64,000 nucleotides of DNA, from NCBI GenBank assembly GCA_900708905.1, contig CAADRB010000047.1:224225-288224 (forward strand), in the 5' to 3' direction. A program made the translations under genes and the position numbers. The notes under the pieces were generated by a model. The model did not search any database. It had not been told where the DNA came from and saw only the letters and a program-made list of their open reading frames with translations. Below are positions 1-12,870 of the stretch, one piece after another; the first letter of the stretch is position 1, and each line of letters opens with the position of its first letter. This DNA is from Hymenolepis diminuta. Its lineage: Eukaryota; Platyhelminthes; Cestoda; Cyclophyllidea; Hymenolepididae.

Positions 1-42
1 GCAAAGGACCGCCATTGAGATATTCAGTAGTTAGCCAGAGCA
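1..42 (-). CDS. possible partial exon with a kinase hinge-like peptide, runs off left edge
   Basis: Read on the minus strand, the first bases encode LWLTTEYLNGGPL. This resembles the hinge and subdomain V of LIMK/TESK-like or other protein kinases, where a TEY(I/L)xGGxL pattern precedes the C-lobe. An AG dinucleotide at 44-43 could be the acceptor, but it lacks a pyrimidine tract. The same frame stays open further right to about base 100, so the exon may be longer (it would then read HPHQKVLWLTTEYLNGG). No further kinase motif could be checked because the frame leaves the window. If real, the upstream exons of this gene would lie to the right on the minus strand, within the apparently empty first 40 kb. 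Chance similarity of a short peptide is a real possibility. Confidence 0.25.
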
Positions 43-100
43 CTTTTTGATGTGGATGCCGATTCACATGACGAGAGTTGTAAGTTGATTTAATTACTTA

Positions 101-3100
101 ATTGCGTAATTTAGTACTAATTTATTCGAAAATGGAAAAAGGCTAATAAATGAAACTGTCCATTTCTATATTGAGCTGTGGCGTCATTCAGGATTTCATG
201 GCCCTTGAATGGTCAATTGCAAAACTATCCAATGGATACACAACACGTAAGGTGGAAATTTTAAACATACCTTGACCTTTCGTTCATACTTGGCGCGAAG
301 GGATGATGTCAGCCACTATGTTAACATGAAAATAATTGCCCAAGAAATAAAAGGCTACTAAATACTACACTTTGGGAAAATTCTTTGTCGCATACACCAT
401 ATATAAACAATTATGAGAGGGAAAAAGGACTATTGAATGATATAGGTAAATAAATAATTCATTAAATCAGAAAGCGTTTATATGAAGTAATATTTTAAAT
501 AGAGAAATATCGAGTGGAGTAATCATATAACTGTCATTTCTCAAGGTAGTTAATGCAAATATTGCCATCAATACGTAGATACTTTGGAGATAGAGAGAAT
601 TATTTTACTATAAACGCAGTCTAGGTAACATTAATTCTCATATTCAGATAAATTGTCTGAAATATGCATATAAAACTAGTAAAATACGCAGCTGCTTGAT
701 AAATCGGACAAGTATAGAGATGAAATGATAATACTCCAACATTAAAAGCCTAACATTATTGAATTCTCTACAGATTTAAAAGTTATCGATTATTTAATAT
801 TAATAGCTAGGAACTCATTATATCACCTAGAACTCCACTGGTTGATCAAACAGTTTCTATTAGCTGTAAGTTGAAATTCTTTCAAATGCTGTGATAAGTG
901 GCATTTGATCTTTCAGTTCCTAGCACCTTAAAGTCATCGGGACATAACTTATAATCCCAAAAAGGAATCTGGCCATTTCTACCTTGTAGTTACCTTTGAA
1001 ATCTGATTAAAAGAAACACTACGCCAGTAGGATGTCGCAAACATCTTTGAAATATACGACACAATCGGTCAAATAAAGCAAGAGATGTCACTGGAATATT
1101 TCAGCAATCGGTTAAGCTCTCTCCGAGTAGAGAATACACCTTTGAAAAAATCCGCCTGAAACAGAGCTTGCTTTCATGTATTATCGTGTGGAAAAAAGTT
1201 GTAAAATTAAACTTTGATGGAAAGAGAAAACAAGAAGGATTTTTGAAAATGGATGAAATGTTGGCAGACGAAGTGAGTACTTTTCAGGAGCCAGGAGTAT
1301 TTTAGTAAAAGAAAGGCCTAGTTCATATGAGTTAAAAAGCATAACTTCAAATCGGCGATGTAAGTGAGGTAAATATGCTGTAGCCTATGCCGGCACCCGG
1401 AAACAGTGAATAACTCAATTTAGGAACACTAAAGACCAGATATTTCCTGTTCTAAAAGATAGAGGCAACGATAATTTATGGTTTAAACATTCCAAAAAAT
1501 TATAATCAATGATAAGCAAATTAACATTTTACTGACAGAATAGATTTGGTTTTTAGATTTAAAACACTTAAATTAAGAAATATTTTAAATACATATTTTT
1601 GATTTTTTAGATAATTGACGATTCAGGGAGACCAACCTTAATCGGCCACAGCGCCCGGTGTTTTAACACTTTGATCGGTATACCTTTTACCTCTAGACAT
1701 CCAACTAGATTTCTCACTGATCTCTGACTGTTTCTTTGTCTTAACCAACTTTATATATATGTCGAGTTGCAATCTTGTCCCTTACTCAACAGCCACGTTC
1801 CGGTTTTCACCACACTTCTACTTAACTTCTATTCTGTCAACGTCAACCATCAGCTCCCCCCTCAAGCTTATATCTAATTTCTGCCACTGACGTTCCTTCT
1901 CTATCTCTCACAATATTACATCCCATCAAAATAATATCCTTACCTAATATTTTGCTTTCCACTTGTTACAGTGTTTATCCTGCAACAATTTTCTCTGAAA
2001 ATCTAGGAAAATGCTTCTTGAATAGCTTATCTACAGAATTTGTTGTTGCTATATTTTTTAAATCATAAATTTGGTTGATAAAAGCACACTGATGATTGAA
2101 ATATAGTTTTCACCTGGCTAACTGAACCACTGTTTGCTGCGCAACAACTTATAGTCAATCCCTCTTTCTTCCATTAGCTTTAAATGGGACAAACACAGTT
2201 AAGTCCTCTTTATATATCTTAATTAAGGCATAATTTTATTATTTATATATCCAAATTTATTTCTAACTTAAATTTTATTATTATATAATTATATATATTG
2301 TAAATATTGAATAAAAGACACTTTATTCTATTCAAAAATTGAAAAAAAACTTTTCTTGAAGAGCAGTTGTGATAAATCTTCTTGGTTTATGGATCCATCA
2401 GTTAGCATTTGCAAAGGTCAACAAAGCGAATGACAATAAAAAATATAACCGTGGAAAAACAGAAGATTTTATTGGAATCTCAAATATTTAAAGACCAATT
2501 TGTTAAAAAATGGAGTGTAATGCATTTAGAACAAAGATTAAGATATTTCGTAACGTAGTACAAGAGATGCCCTGAAATAATCAGCTACAAATTTTTGAAT
2601 AAAAATAAAATTTGAACATATTTTTTATGAATTAAGTAGTATTATGCACCGGCCAGTGTCCACAATTGCATGCACTGGTTAAATGCAAAAAAAACAAACA
2701 CAACGTTTAAAGCAAGAACATTGGTGGGAATTACTTTTCGAATGTGTTGGTATTAGGTTGAGAAAGCATAAAATGGAATATTTTATGAATACTACTTAAT
2801 GTTGTGATACCATCACGACCTATTGCTGAAATAGAACCTGTTGGAGTTAAATAACAACCAACGGTTTGCAGTTAACAAATTACGACAACCAATTCATAGC
2901 TGTTTGAGTAAGAGCTAACAACAATTGTGAAGCAGAACACCAAGAGTTGAGTAGACCAAAAATGTATTCAAGGAAGCCACAACGAGAGAGAGAGCAACGT
3001 GCTGAGGAAGAGAGGAGATGAACAGGACGTGTAGGAGTCCGCCTTAACCAGTGTGTGCCGTCCGGAAAAACAAGGATAACTTTATATGAGTCACTTGAGT

Positions 3101-5770
3101 AAGGCCACGCCAGAGCATGAGAGCAGATGTGCTTTTATGTGAAGCGAGGCGGTCATAGAAAAGAGGGGAAATCGATGGACGCGTTTAGACATGTCAGACA
3201 GACGGGGGTCATGCGTCATAGGGACATAAATGAGATCGCTCCAACTTCGTGGGCGGAAAAACTGAGGTATTATCGTGGAGAATGCAATGAAAGGTAATTC
3301 TGGAAAATGCATAGAGGGTTATCCTTCAAACCTTTCCCAAATTAAATAACAAGGATCCGAATAATTAACAAAGAGTTTTTATCCATGAGATAGGCAGTTA
3401 TAATTTACACAATAGCTTTATCATTTTCGAAAATTAAGAAAAGTCGAAGGGAAAAAATAAGTTTTGATATCACTTTTAATGCATTCCTAATATGGGCCAG
3501 ATAATTTAGCAGAAATCGAAACTGGAAGTGGTGATATTCTCCCGGTATCAAAGTGGCGTTGGCCAACCAAATTATCTGTTTTCTAAAAAAATTTTTTTAA
3601 TAGTGGTAAAAACTACTTTTCTGTACCTTCAAATAGTTTTAGACCGGTTTTAGTCTGTTCAGATCTCAAATTAGAATCGGCATTCGTAATTATTTAAAAA
3701 ATCCATTTCAAAATACCTTAGATCTACTGACTGTACTGTAATATTTTGATAATGCTATTGGTATTTATTATTAATAAAATGACACTGCTCATATATGGTT
3801 TGAATGAACGAATACGAATGCTACTTGGAACACAATTTTGCTGAGATGATGTATTGAGAACTGAACCGATAATTTTAACCGATCTTGAAATAAAAATTTG
3901 GAAATTATGATAAAATTCCCACTTGAAGAAGTCTGCCTTCTCTTTTTTGATAAGAATAAGCAATCCTTATAACTTGATGGGTAGCAGTAACTAGTGTTCT
4001 GGGGAGGTCTGATTTTTCTAATTTTCATACTGAAGAATGACCACTTTAACATCCCTTTCCACCCATTTAGAATCCATTACAATAGCCTGTCTTTACACCA
4101 TCATAAAAATTTATCAATTCCAACTGATATGTCTAATTTCTTCAAGACTGTATTCTCTTGCTGGCAATTTAAGTGATTTCTAGCCTTATTTGGTCTTGAG
4201 TGTGGTGGAAATCGTTAGAAGGGAAAAAATAACGGAATCTTACATATTCATAAGAAAACTCCAGGAATGAATAATGATCTCATTCACATGAATCCGTAAA
4301 TTGATCCAAATAAAACAATACCTATGTATAAGAAGTTGATGTCTTGTTGAAGGTAGAGACATGACGTCATTGTCCGTCATTAAATCTGATTGGCTGTTAA
4401 AATTGAATAGATAACATTTTTAAAATAATTCAAAAATAAACTTTAATTTATTAATTTTTCAAGCACAATTAGCATCCAGTAAAAATCCAATATTAAGTTA
4501 TTTATTTTCTGGGTTTTGTTTTCTTTTTGACGAGGAATTGTCAAATTTAGCATTTGAATCACAAGATCGTGAGATTTTATCAAGCCATTTTAAGGGATTA
4601 TAAATTATAAAAATTAAATAAGACGATATTACTATTTAAAAAATAACTCTACTTCAATCATATTAAAAAAATGTATCGTAATTAATTATCTGACTAATTC
4701 AAGGTCAATATTAACCGGTGGCTAGTTTGAATACTTGTTTATATTGACACACATCCTTGACGCATAAGGAAACATCGAGAGGCTTAATACTTGACATAAT
4801 TTCAAATAAATTTTCTATCTTACTGTATTTTTATTTATCACCACGTTCATTTGGTAGTAACCATATCCATGTTTCATTTCTCTGATAAGTTTTAATATGT
4901 TATCCACATTCTTCGCTGCCATCTGCTTATGATTCATTTCACAGTCTGAAGGCATTTTATCAAATCTCCCACACTATAGATTTCCTTTACTTTAATCAAA
5001 GTGTTGGATTAACAGTCATAACACGTCTGATCTCCCCAGAGTACTTCTAAAAGGATAAGTACCTAGCCATTGGATCTTGTCTTGTCACAAGGTTTGTAAA
5101 GCTGGAAAGAAATTACCATATTGAGTTTTTCCTCTCCGTTTTTGCCACGGGATGTAAGTTTTGAGATGATCAATAAATAAGTTTCCGCGATTCCAAAAAT
5201 TCACTTTCTTTTTAAATAGAAAGAAAAAATTTAGTGACTAAAATAAAGCTAAAAAATAACTTTCAAATAAACCAGATTTGGATATTTGCATTCCTTTGAG
5301 CAGATGTATAGTTTCAAATCAAATATTGTGAAAATGCAGATAGTTATTAAAACAAAATTTGTCGTATGCCATATTGGATGCTTCAAATTCAAATTAATTT
5401 ATCACTGGACGGTTGAAAGCCGGAATATAATAGCTTTCTGACATAAATCAATGGACAAGACAGCTGTATTCTAAGCTACGTGGAGATTAGGCTGAAGTTC
5501 ATAGATCGCATTTGATTCAAAATACACCGTTAGTAAAACCTCTCTTACGATCGACATTGTCTCCACACTGTCAATGAATTTTACCTCTCCAATTCATTTT
5601 AATAGAATTGGCAAAAATTGAAGCGATTTTAACTTTCCAGGCTCATTTGGAGAAGTGTTCAGAACATTTGTACTAGCAGGAGTGAAGGTATTCAAAAGCC
5701 TTTCTTACGACAAATTCATATTCTGTCACCTCTCTTGTTGACCAGAATAAACTATCATGACAGCTGGTCA
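101..5770. other. AT-rich noncoding DNA, no gene supported
   Basis: Short open frames here are AT-driven and show no domain, codon bias or splice support. The only compositional exception is a GC-richer island at about 2960-3330, listed separately. The stretch at 1620-1870 is also pyrimidine-rich and less AT-biased, but I see no coding or element structure in it. Confidence 0.6.
2960..3330 (-). repeat. GC-richer island, possible degenerate LTR or other element
   Basis: This segment is markedly richer in G and C than its flanks. On the minus strand it contains a TATA-like ATATAAAG about 50 bases downstream of a GC-rich stretch, then pyrimidine-rich sequence, which is the general layout of an LTR (U3, TATA, R, U5). 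A 73-codon minus-strand open frame falls inside it but has no recognisable domain. I found no terminal TG/CA pair or target duplication that I trust, so element identity is only a suggestion. Confidence 0.2.
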
Positions 5771-5865
5771 CTGACGCCACTGGATGCGCACCAATTGGCA
5801 GTGATCCCGTGGCCTCTAACCTGGCAGATATGCATGTTGACAACCACACCACGAACGTATTGAAA
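5770..5865 (-). repeat. degenerate tRNA-derived SINE head
   Basis: The order TGCGCA, then CCGTGGCCTCTAACCTGGCAG, then ATGTTGACAACCACACCACG matches the reverse complement of a tRNA-like pol III promoter, with box B on the left and box A on the right. The same order occurs in the copies at 49115, 62515, 63255 and, in the other orientation, at 53085. It is a diverged copy with no clear body or tail. Confidence 0.45.
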
Positions 5866-7640
5866 ACATTTTTTATAACTTTCTAAAAATGTTACTAAAA
5901 GACATTCACTATAAAAGATTTGGTTTAATAAAAATTATTATTAATTTGCACCTAGTACTTCTACCGTTAAAGATGCTAATTTAGGAGTTATCTTTAAGGA
6001 TCTTGTCTTAAATCATGAAAGAGAACTTCAGCATCACGCTCGCACAAAGAGAAGCTAATATTCACATAATGTTCACATATTCTCACCAAAATTAGCACTA
6101 TTTGTGCATGAGCACAATCTGTGTGCCATTTATTCTGGACTCAATGGTCACCGTTTATGAAAGTCATTAGATTGCGCAATAATTTAAATTTCATTTACAA
6201 TCCAAAATTTTCAAAGAAAACATTGAGGGAACGAGGAATTTATTTCATTTTTAAGGCATATTCTGCTTGCCTAGCAACTGTGGAAAGAAATGAATGACCA
6301 ACTAAATTAATCAAGTGGTAATCGAACTCTGAACAAAAAGACGTAAACCAACTCAGAAAACTGGAATTAGATGGTAAAATTTGAGCTATTATAGCTTAAA
6401 ATGTGAAGATTTGTATTATAACTAGGTATTTATACTTCATTTTTTACATTTCTTTTAAATAAAGAGTAAGAAATCATTTAGAATTGGCACTAGGCCACGA
6501 ATGAATACTGTAATGGAACATTTAAGCTGGTCATCTTACTAACCGGAAGTTTCAGAAGAGTTTCTGTGAACATTCATATTCACTGATAATTGCAACATTG
6601 TTTCTCATAAAATGATTAAAATTACATGACATGCTATTAAAACAAAACAACAAAATAAAATTGCGCTGAAAAAAGGAGACGAAATAACTGTTCGTTACTC
6701 TGATGAAACAGTTGTGTGCCGAATAAAGGTTGGAATTCGAATTTACAAGTCGATTTTTATATCAGTAATATAATATATAATTGACATCATTTCTGATCGC
6801 ATTAAATTACTTTGAAATGCCGGAAATAGGCTGGAATTATAAAAAAAATTTGAAAAATTAATCGAAAATAAATTTGTTTAATCTCCTGTCCCTAGATAAC
6901 TTGCTCAGTGGGGAGTGAAAAACTTGGCTTGCTGATTTTGGTTTTTGCCTTAATATTCATTAACTTGTCATTAGGAAATTATTTCGAAATTTTTATTGTT
7001 AAAACAGTTTTTGTCATTAATAAAATTAATTTAATATTTTTTCAACATCATCTGCACAAGTATTTCTTTTAGACACTATTTCCGTTGCGTTCTCTCCCTG
7101 CTCCTCCTGTTATATTTCTTTATCTAAGTAATATTTAAAAAATTAATATATTAAATATTGATCCTTTTAATTATCAATATATATTCCAGTTGTTCAATTA
7201 TATCATCTTATATTTTATTAATTATTTTCAATATATTTAACATTATAGTATTAAATTTAATTGTTTTTTTCTTAATTACGTCATTTAATCTCTTTCACAC
7301 GTCGTGTAGGCTAAGGCCTATTCTGAAGAGATATAATCGGATAGACTTGAGTGCACATCCAGTCCTAACAGACTGGAAGTATTAATTTTCAACATTGATG
7401 AAGCCCATTACAAGGAGTTCCACAAGAAAATATCTTTCACATCACATACGACGAGAAGAAAACAATTGGCGGACATGCGGGTTTCGAAGCTGCAAATCAA
7501 GGCATATACTGCCTAAGAGTTCTAGTAAAGCAAAGGTGAGGGAGGGGGTGGGTGGGTGCTACCGTACACTCTTTACATTTACGGAATTTAAAATTATAGA
7601 TTATTTTAGCATAAAATAACTAGAACTGGATTGTAAAAAT
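5866..7640. other. AT-rich noncoding DNA
   Basis: I see no supported gene. Bases 7340-7510 contain a 59-codon frame on the plus strand (FNIDEAHYKEFHKKI region) ending just before a G-rich run at 7538-7560. It has no recognised domain and no convincing acceptor, so it is not called as an exon. Confidence 0.5.
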
Positions 7641-7644
7641 CCAC

Positions 7645-7815
7645 GAGAGTTCAAATCTTTATACATGGAAATCAGTCCACTCGCCTTCCAATTGTCTTGA
7701 AAGTTACATTCTGTCAAACCAGAACTCCTCAAGCATCCTAAAATTGTTATGAAGGCGCAAAATACAATTTAAGCTCCAGAGATATCTTTTCTTGTCAAGA
7801 ACATTTTTATATTTT
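7645..7815 (+). repeat. dispersed repeat family R1, copy 1
   Basis: The segment shares AGAGTTCAAATCT, then CCTCAAGCATCCT, then AGCTCCAGAGATAT in the same order and similar spacing with 32265-32440, and partly with 50745-50860 and 56225-56340. It is diverged and shows no coding frame. Family type is unknown; it may be part of a SINE body or a decayed DNA element. Confidence 0.5.
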
Positions 7816-8514
7816 GTTTCCCACTTACTAATTGTAATCTTTAACTTTTCTAACCATATTTGCAATACCAAAAATAATCAATAAATTTGTTAATCTAATA
7901 GACAAGGTAAGTTTAACAAATTCAAATCTTATATCAACATACAATTTGTAATTCCAGATCACATTTTGCGTCCAATGGTTACGAGTACGCACTTATTCAG
8001 GTACAAAAGCAGACGTGTGAGATTAAGAGATAGGGTATACCTAGCAAAATTGAAATGACGTGCATAAAGTAAACTTTGTTTTCATGGTTGCTATCCCATA
8101 TATAGAGGTAATGACCAGATCTTGTTGACTTTAGAGAAAAAAAAGAGATCAAATATCTTTTTTGTTGTAAGTTATACGGCCATTTAAAAGTTGGCACTGA
8201 CGAATGCCTCTATCAATTAGTAGAGATTTTAATGAAACCAATTCAAACGACCCTTGTTTGTTTAATGTCAGGTATATATAAACGTCACGTAGAAATATCA
8301 GTCATGTGCGATGTTCAAAACATCAACTCCAGAGAAATGCATCTTGCAAATTGTTTTCCTTACAACGCTGCAAAAAATAAAACTCCATGCGGGTAACCAA
8401 ACAGCATATTAAAAAATGAATTTTAATATATTTTTTTATTGAAACATGAGAGTTTGCTTTGGATGGACGCAGTTTACGAGGCTCTATTAACTTGAGATTT
8501 ATCCCGGTTGACTC

Positions 8515-8800
8515 TTCTCAAATAAAAAATGTCCGACCAATAAGTACTGAACACCGAAGATAAGCACTTCTGAAATACGGGAATAAATCATAAAATTTGA
8601 ATTTTGAAATATGAATCGTCCATTCAGTAAATCTCGTACAAGCTGAATCCAAAAGGCAATTTAAGGAAAACTCCTTGGTGTCTTGACGTAGCTCTCTATA
8701 CCATTTTTGATCTTCCCACCCTTGTCATTTGTTGGACTTTCTGTTATTTGAAATCACTTGTTCCCCACAACTGCACATTGTAAATTTTTCCGTATTACAC
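8515..8800 (+). repeat. dispersed repeat family R2, copy 1
   Basis: This stretch aligns by eye with 35420-35690. Shared blocks are CCAATAAGTACTGAAC, then GATAAGCACTT, then CATTCAGTAAATCTCGTACA, then a TCCTTGGTGTCTTGACG-like block and a downstream pyrimidine-rich TTGATC block. Spacing is conserved over roughly 270 bases. It shows no open frame and no terminal inverted repeats that I can see. Confidence 0.55.
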
Positions 8801-11380
8801 ATGAATAATTGATTTTTAAGAAGTAAAAATAATTTTATATTACTTTTTTACCATAACGCCCCCTCCGAATGTACCAAAAAAGTGTACCTGGTATTTATGT
8901 TAAAATTAATTATTTTACAAATAAACATTTTTAAATAATCGACACATAGTACATACTTAAACTTTAAATAATTAGGAGAAAAGTCGATCTAAATTTTTAC
9001 GGTTTGTTATTTATTCGCAAAAGTTTTTTAAAAACATCGTACGAAATCCCTATTTATGTGCGTGATGTTTTCATGAATTTGCAAAATTTATTCTATTTTC
9101 AGTTGAGTGACCGTTAGAAGGTCAAATGAAACTTATATAATAATTGGGGGGTGAGGGGGGGCAGGGAGGAGGAGAGTGGTTCTATAAAAAAATTATAAGG
9201 AACTGACTAAAATCATGCGAAGCAACGCTATTGGTCAAATTAAAATTGTGCGAGATTAGCGCACTTAAACTTAGGGGAAATTATGTGGTCAGTGAATTTA
9301 AATAATATTTATAGCGTAAATTATAAAATTAACTGATGTCTGTAGAACCTTTTGAATAGAATTTGTTTCTTCATTTGAAAATTGCAGAAGTGTGTTAAAT
9401 TCGAGCCATTATTTTCTTAAACGACAAAGTGGTCAACTGTAAGGAAGTGAGTATTGAGGGAAGAAATGCTGAAGTTGAAGTGGAAGGTACGATGCAGGTT
9501 TATTTTGGAGAAACCCTAAATTTGATGAAAACGTAGTCAAAAACGAACTGTTTTTTAACAAGACAAATTTTGAAACACCAATCAAATAGCAAAATTGCTT
9601 ATAGTACACGTCCCCGAATTTACATTTAAAAATTTAAATTTCTTGAGTTTTTCCCTGGATTTCTGAATAATACTTGTGGACAATATCGTGCACTTATTAC
9701 TTTCAAATTGGGTACTTAACTACGTTATTTCTGATTACCTTTGGTCATAAAGATCGGGAGAGCAAGCAGCCACTAATTTACATAATTTGACATAGCTGGT
9801 TCATGGTGATATTTGACAGTTAACAGTATTTTGTAACAACCGACGCATCTAAATTGGGATGATGAATTGTTTTACTCTCAATTAAGTGTGATATTTCTCC
9901 TCCAATGCAAACCTCGCATTATGCCGTCTGACAAATGATTTATCCTCGGTTTTTAAGTACCCAGTTATAAAAAATTCTCCGTAGACGGAAGTCAGAGAAA
10001 ATTATTCTCTTTTTCAACTATTTTACAAATTAGTTTTCACATGTCAAAAACATAAAATAAATGAAAAGTCTGTGTTTAATTTCCGCTAAAACAAATTTTT
10101 TTTCATTTTAATCTGTTTGAAAAAGTAGTCACATTAATTGTGCCATTCAGACTGAAGGGATATGAAACTCAGTGAGACCAGAAACAGGAAAACTGGGAAA
10201 ATTTCAATCATGAAATCGTAATTTATGTATAAAAATTGCTGCGTCTAGTGCCTCAAGGTCCCTAAAACTTTCATACCTCGAGATTTTGAGTGCATTTCCA
10301 CGGATCTTATCTTTCAGGTCACGGCTCTATTCAATCATTCATTCAAATTTCTTACCTCTACCAATGACTGTTCGAATTTAATCTTTATAATGAAAGAGAA
10401 CTTTATAGCGATTATTATTAGATCCTCCCAGTTTATTAAAGCAATATACATATCCTTTTCGGAAAAAATATTGAATGAACGGTGAAGAACGACCAACTGA
10501 AAGTATAAAGCACAAGCAATTTAGTGAATACACAATGTAGACATTCAAAAAGTGTATTCAAATTTGATTGGCAGACTACCAAAATTTAATTAAAATGTAT
10601 AAATCTTAATCCAAAGCGAAATGATGACTGGGGCTCTTTTTTGATCTACTTGAAGCCACGATGCACCATAAACCATAATGACTTACCTAATAAAACAATG
10701 AAGATCTATTTTCATCTGATTTATATACCTTTAAATATTAATAATATTCAAATTTTTGATAAATAATTAAAAAATTATATTTTATGCATAAAATTAAACT
10801 TCGCAATAGAAGGGAAAATTTTATAACTGAAAGAACTGTCAATAAATGGTACAACAATACTCGTTCATAGGAGGAGAATCCAATCGTTTGCATCACTTAT
10901 TAACATTATAATGCCAAATAGTAATGCGGATGGAAAGAGAATATCGGAATCGAGTTCGTAGTGTCTCTATTTAGAAGCTATCTTTATAGTCACGATATTT
11001 TCCCATTATCGCCCACTCACTATCTCCACTTACTCACTGGTAACACTACGCCCACTTGTTCGAGAGAAGCTTACTTATCGCCAATTTGCAATAATTTATA
11101 TTCATTATATGGCACTTACTAATCGTATTTAATGAGTATTTTAATTAATAAACCTTTGGTAATTACGTACTCGATGAAGATCCCTCTAAAACAAATATAG
11201 AAAATTTCCTGAAAAAAAGGCGTCAGGATTAATTGATGTCGTGAAATATCCTTGAAGTCTCAATTTTGAGAGAAGATGAAAACGAAACATTTCAATTATA
11301 CATAAGCTGCTGTTTCTGGTGGATATTTTGTTACGTATCTACATAGCATGTTTTTGAAATAAAAGGACACAATGAGGATT
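8801..11380. other. AT-rich noncoding DNA with one G-rich tract
   Basis: No gene is supported. A purine-rich tract at about 9145-9178 (runs of G and GGA) stands out. A short block near 9210 (ATGCGAAGCAACG) resembles the SINE body found at 18065 and 48893, but it is too short to call a copy. Confidence 0.5.
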
Positions 11381-11589
11381 CAAGGATGACCATCAAAATC
11401 GTAAAGCATGAAAACAGTGGCAAGTACGGATCATTTACCACTTCTATGAAATTTTCCATGCCTATAACAGTTCAAACACGATTTGTCTCCAAGTCTACCG
11501 CACCCAAGCAACAATTAATCCCGACATTCTGTCTGCTTAATCACCGGACAAATAAAAAAGGCCACCTAAAGAGACTAAAGGAAGGTTGT

Positions 11590-12310
11590 TGTACTTTTGC
11601 CTCCCTTCAGAACCCCTAAGCCGTCCATCTGCGTAAAGTCACCAAAATTTCCTGGTCAATGCAACTAAGCCAAAGCCCGTTTTCCAATCAACACTGGTGG
11701 ATGATAACAACCGAAAGAAATAGGCCTTACAAAACCTATTTCTTTCTCCAATGTAACATTGTCAAATGTGTTTGAGCAAAACGCAGACGAGGATGCACTT
11801 TCTTATTATCAGGATCCTATATGTTCTCAAACTAACGTTCCCTGATCTCACACTGATCATACTCCTGATGGATCTATCGAAGAACCTTCTTACTCTATTC
11901 TGGTACATTCATATTCAAGATGGTCAAAGGTCATACGTCCGAAATTTGCCACAAAGTATATTATTATCAACTACCACTGTCAGGTATTCGCCAGTCATAG
12001 TTTACAAAAAGTTATCATATTCAAAAATGCCACCCAATTCCCAGATATTCGATTTGAGACCCTTCCTTGCGGTCTCAATAGCTCCCTTTTACACTCACTG
12101 CCAGATCTCAATGATCTGGATGGGCAAATTCTCGTGTCATAAAGGAAGGTGAAGCTAGAAGAAAACTTTTGATTCTTTACATTTTAGGTACCAGACGACG
12201 CTTCATGTTGGTGTCCAAATAGCGAAAATTTCCATTCTCAGTACGCAACAGTATCTTCCGAACCTAAAACGGATCCAACGAAGATTTATCTGGACATAAA
12301 TAGCCTCCTT
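11590..12310 (+). pseudogene. coding-like relic of an unrecognised gene
   Basis: Base composition rises toward coding-like values. One plus-strand frame (codons starting at 11762) reads protein-like stretches such as FEQNADEDALSYYQDPICS and GLNSSLLHSLPDLNDLDGQI, interrupted by stops near 11848 and at 12139. A second block after a TTTTAG at about 12187 reads VPDDASCWCPNSENFHSQY up to a stop near 12317. An alternative 128-codon frame from 11766 overlaps the first block, is hydrophobic and looks less natural. The mixture of sensible protein and in-frame stops suggests a decayed gene, possibly with one short intron at 12144-12187. I do not recognise the family. Chance open frames in a locally GC-richer patch remain possible. 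Confidence 0.3.
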
Positions 12311-12739
12311 CCTCTTTAAAATCCTTAAACTTCGGCGACTCAGAGCAATCATCAGCTAGAACGTTACTGCAGACGCTTTAGCAAACGTGAGATAGGAGTC
12401 GAGATGTATCCAACACTTAAATGTATGAATAAACAACTTTCAGCGGGAGGTTTTTGAGTAGAAATGAATAATTTTGTCTAGAAAAAGTAAAATTATCAAA
12501 TTTTACTATTTGTTTATAAAAGTTTGCTTATTTACCAAAATGCAGCGGAATTTATTGTAAAATTAACCTAATTCATATGTATCTAAATTCTCTTCCTTAA
12601 ACTTCGCGGAATTTGTGACCTTAAGTTTAGTATGACCGTTATTATTAAGAATTTGACTGATCAGAGCATGTGCTTCTGAAATAATTAACTAATTACATTT
12701 GTTCTCAAACACCTCCTTTCATTAGTTTCTCCGTTGAGG

Positions 12740-12870
12740 ACTGGAATCCTGCATTACCAGCAGACTTAACCAACGTGGATGGCTATTCCACAAACTGAGT
12801 ATGCATTGATTGGCGTCCACTTCATGACCTCGGAATTCACAAGCGAGTCTGACAGCCACTGTATAACCTG
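12740..12870 (-). repeat. degenerate tRNA-derived SINE copy
   Basis: The run CTTCATGACCTCGGAATTC, then ACAAGCGAGTCTGACAGCCACTG follows the order of the SINE head read in reverse complement (box B then box A) seen at 49115 and 62515. Upstream sequence to about 12740 may be the body, but it is strongly diverged. Confidence 0.4.

Noticed and set aside
9860..9900. HHPNL peptide on the minus strand as an upstream kinase exon
   Set aside because: Only a few residues match, with stops close by and no splice support.
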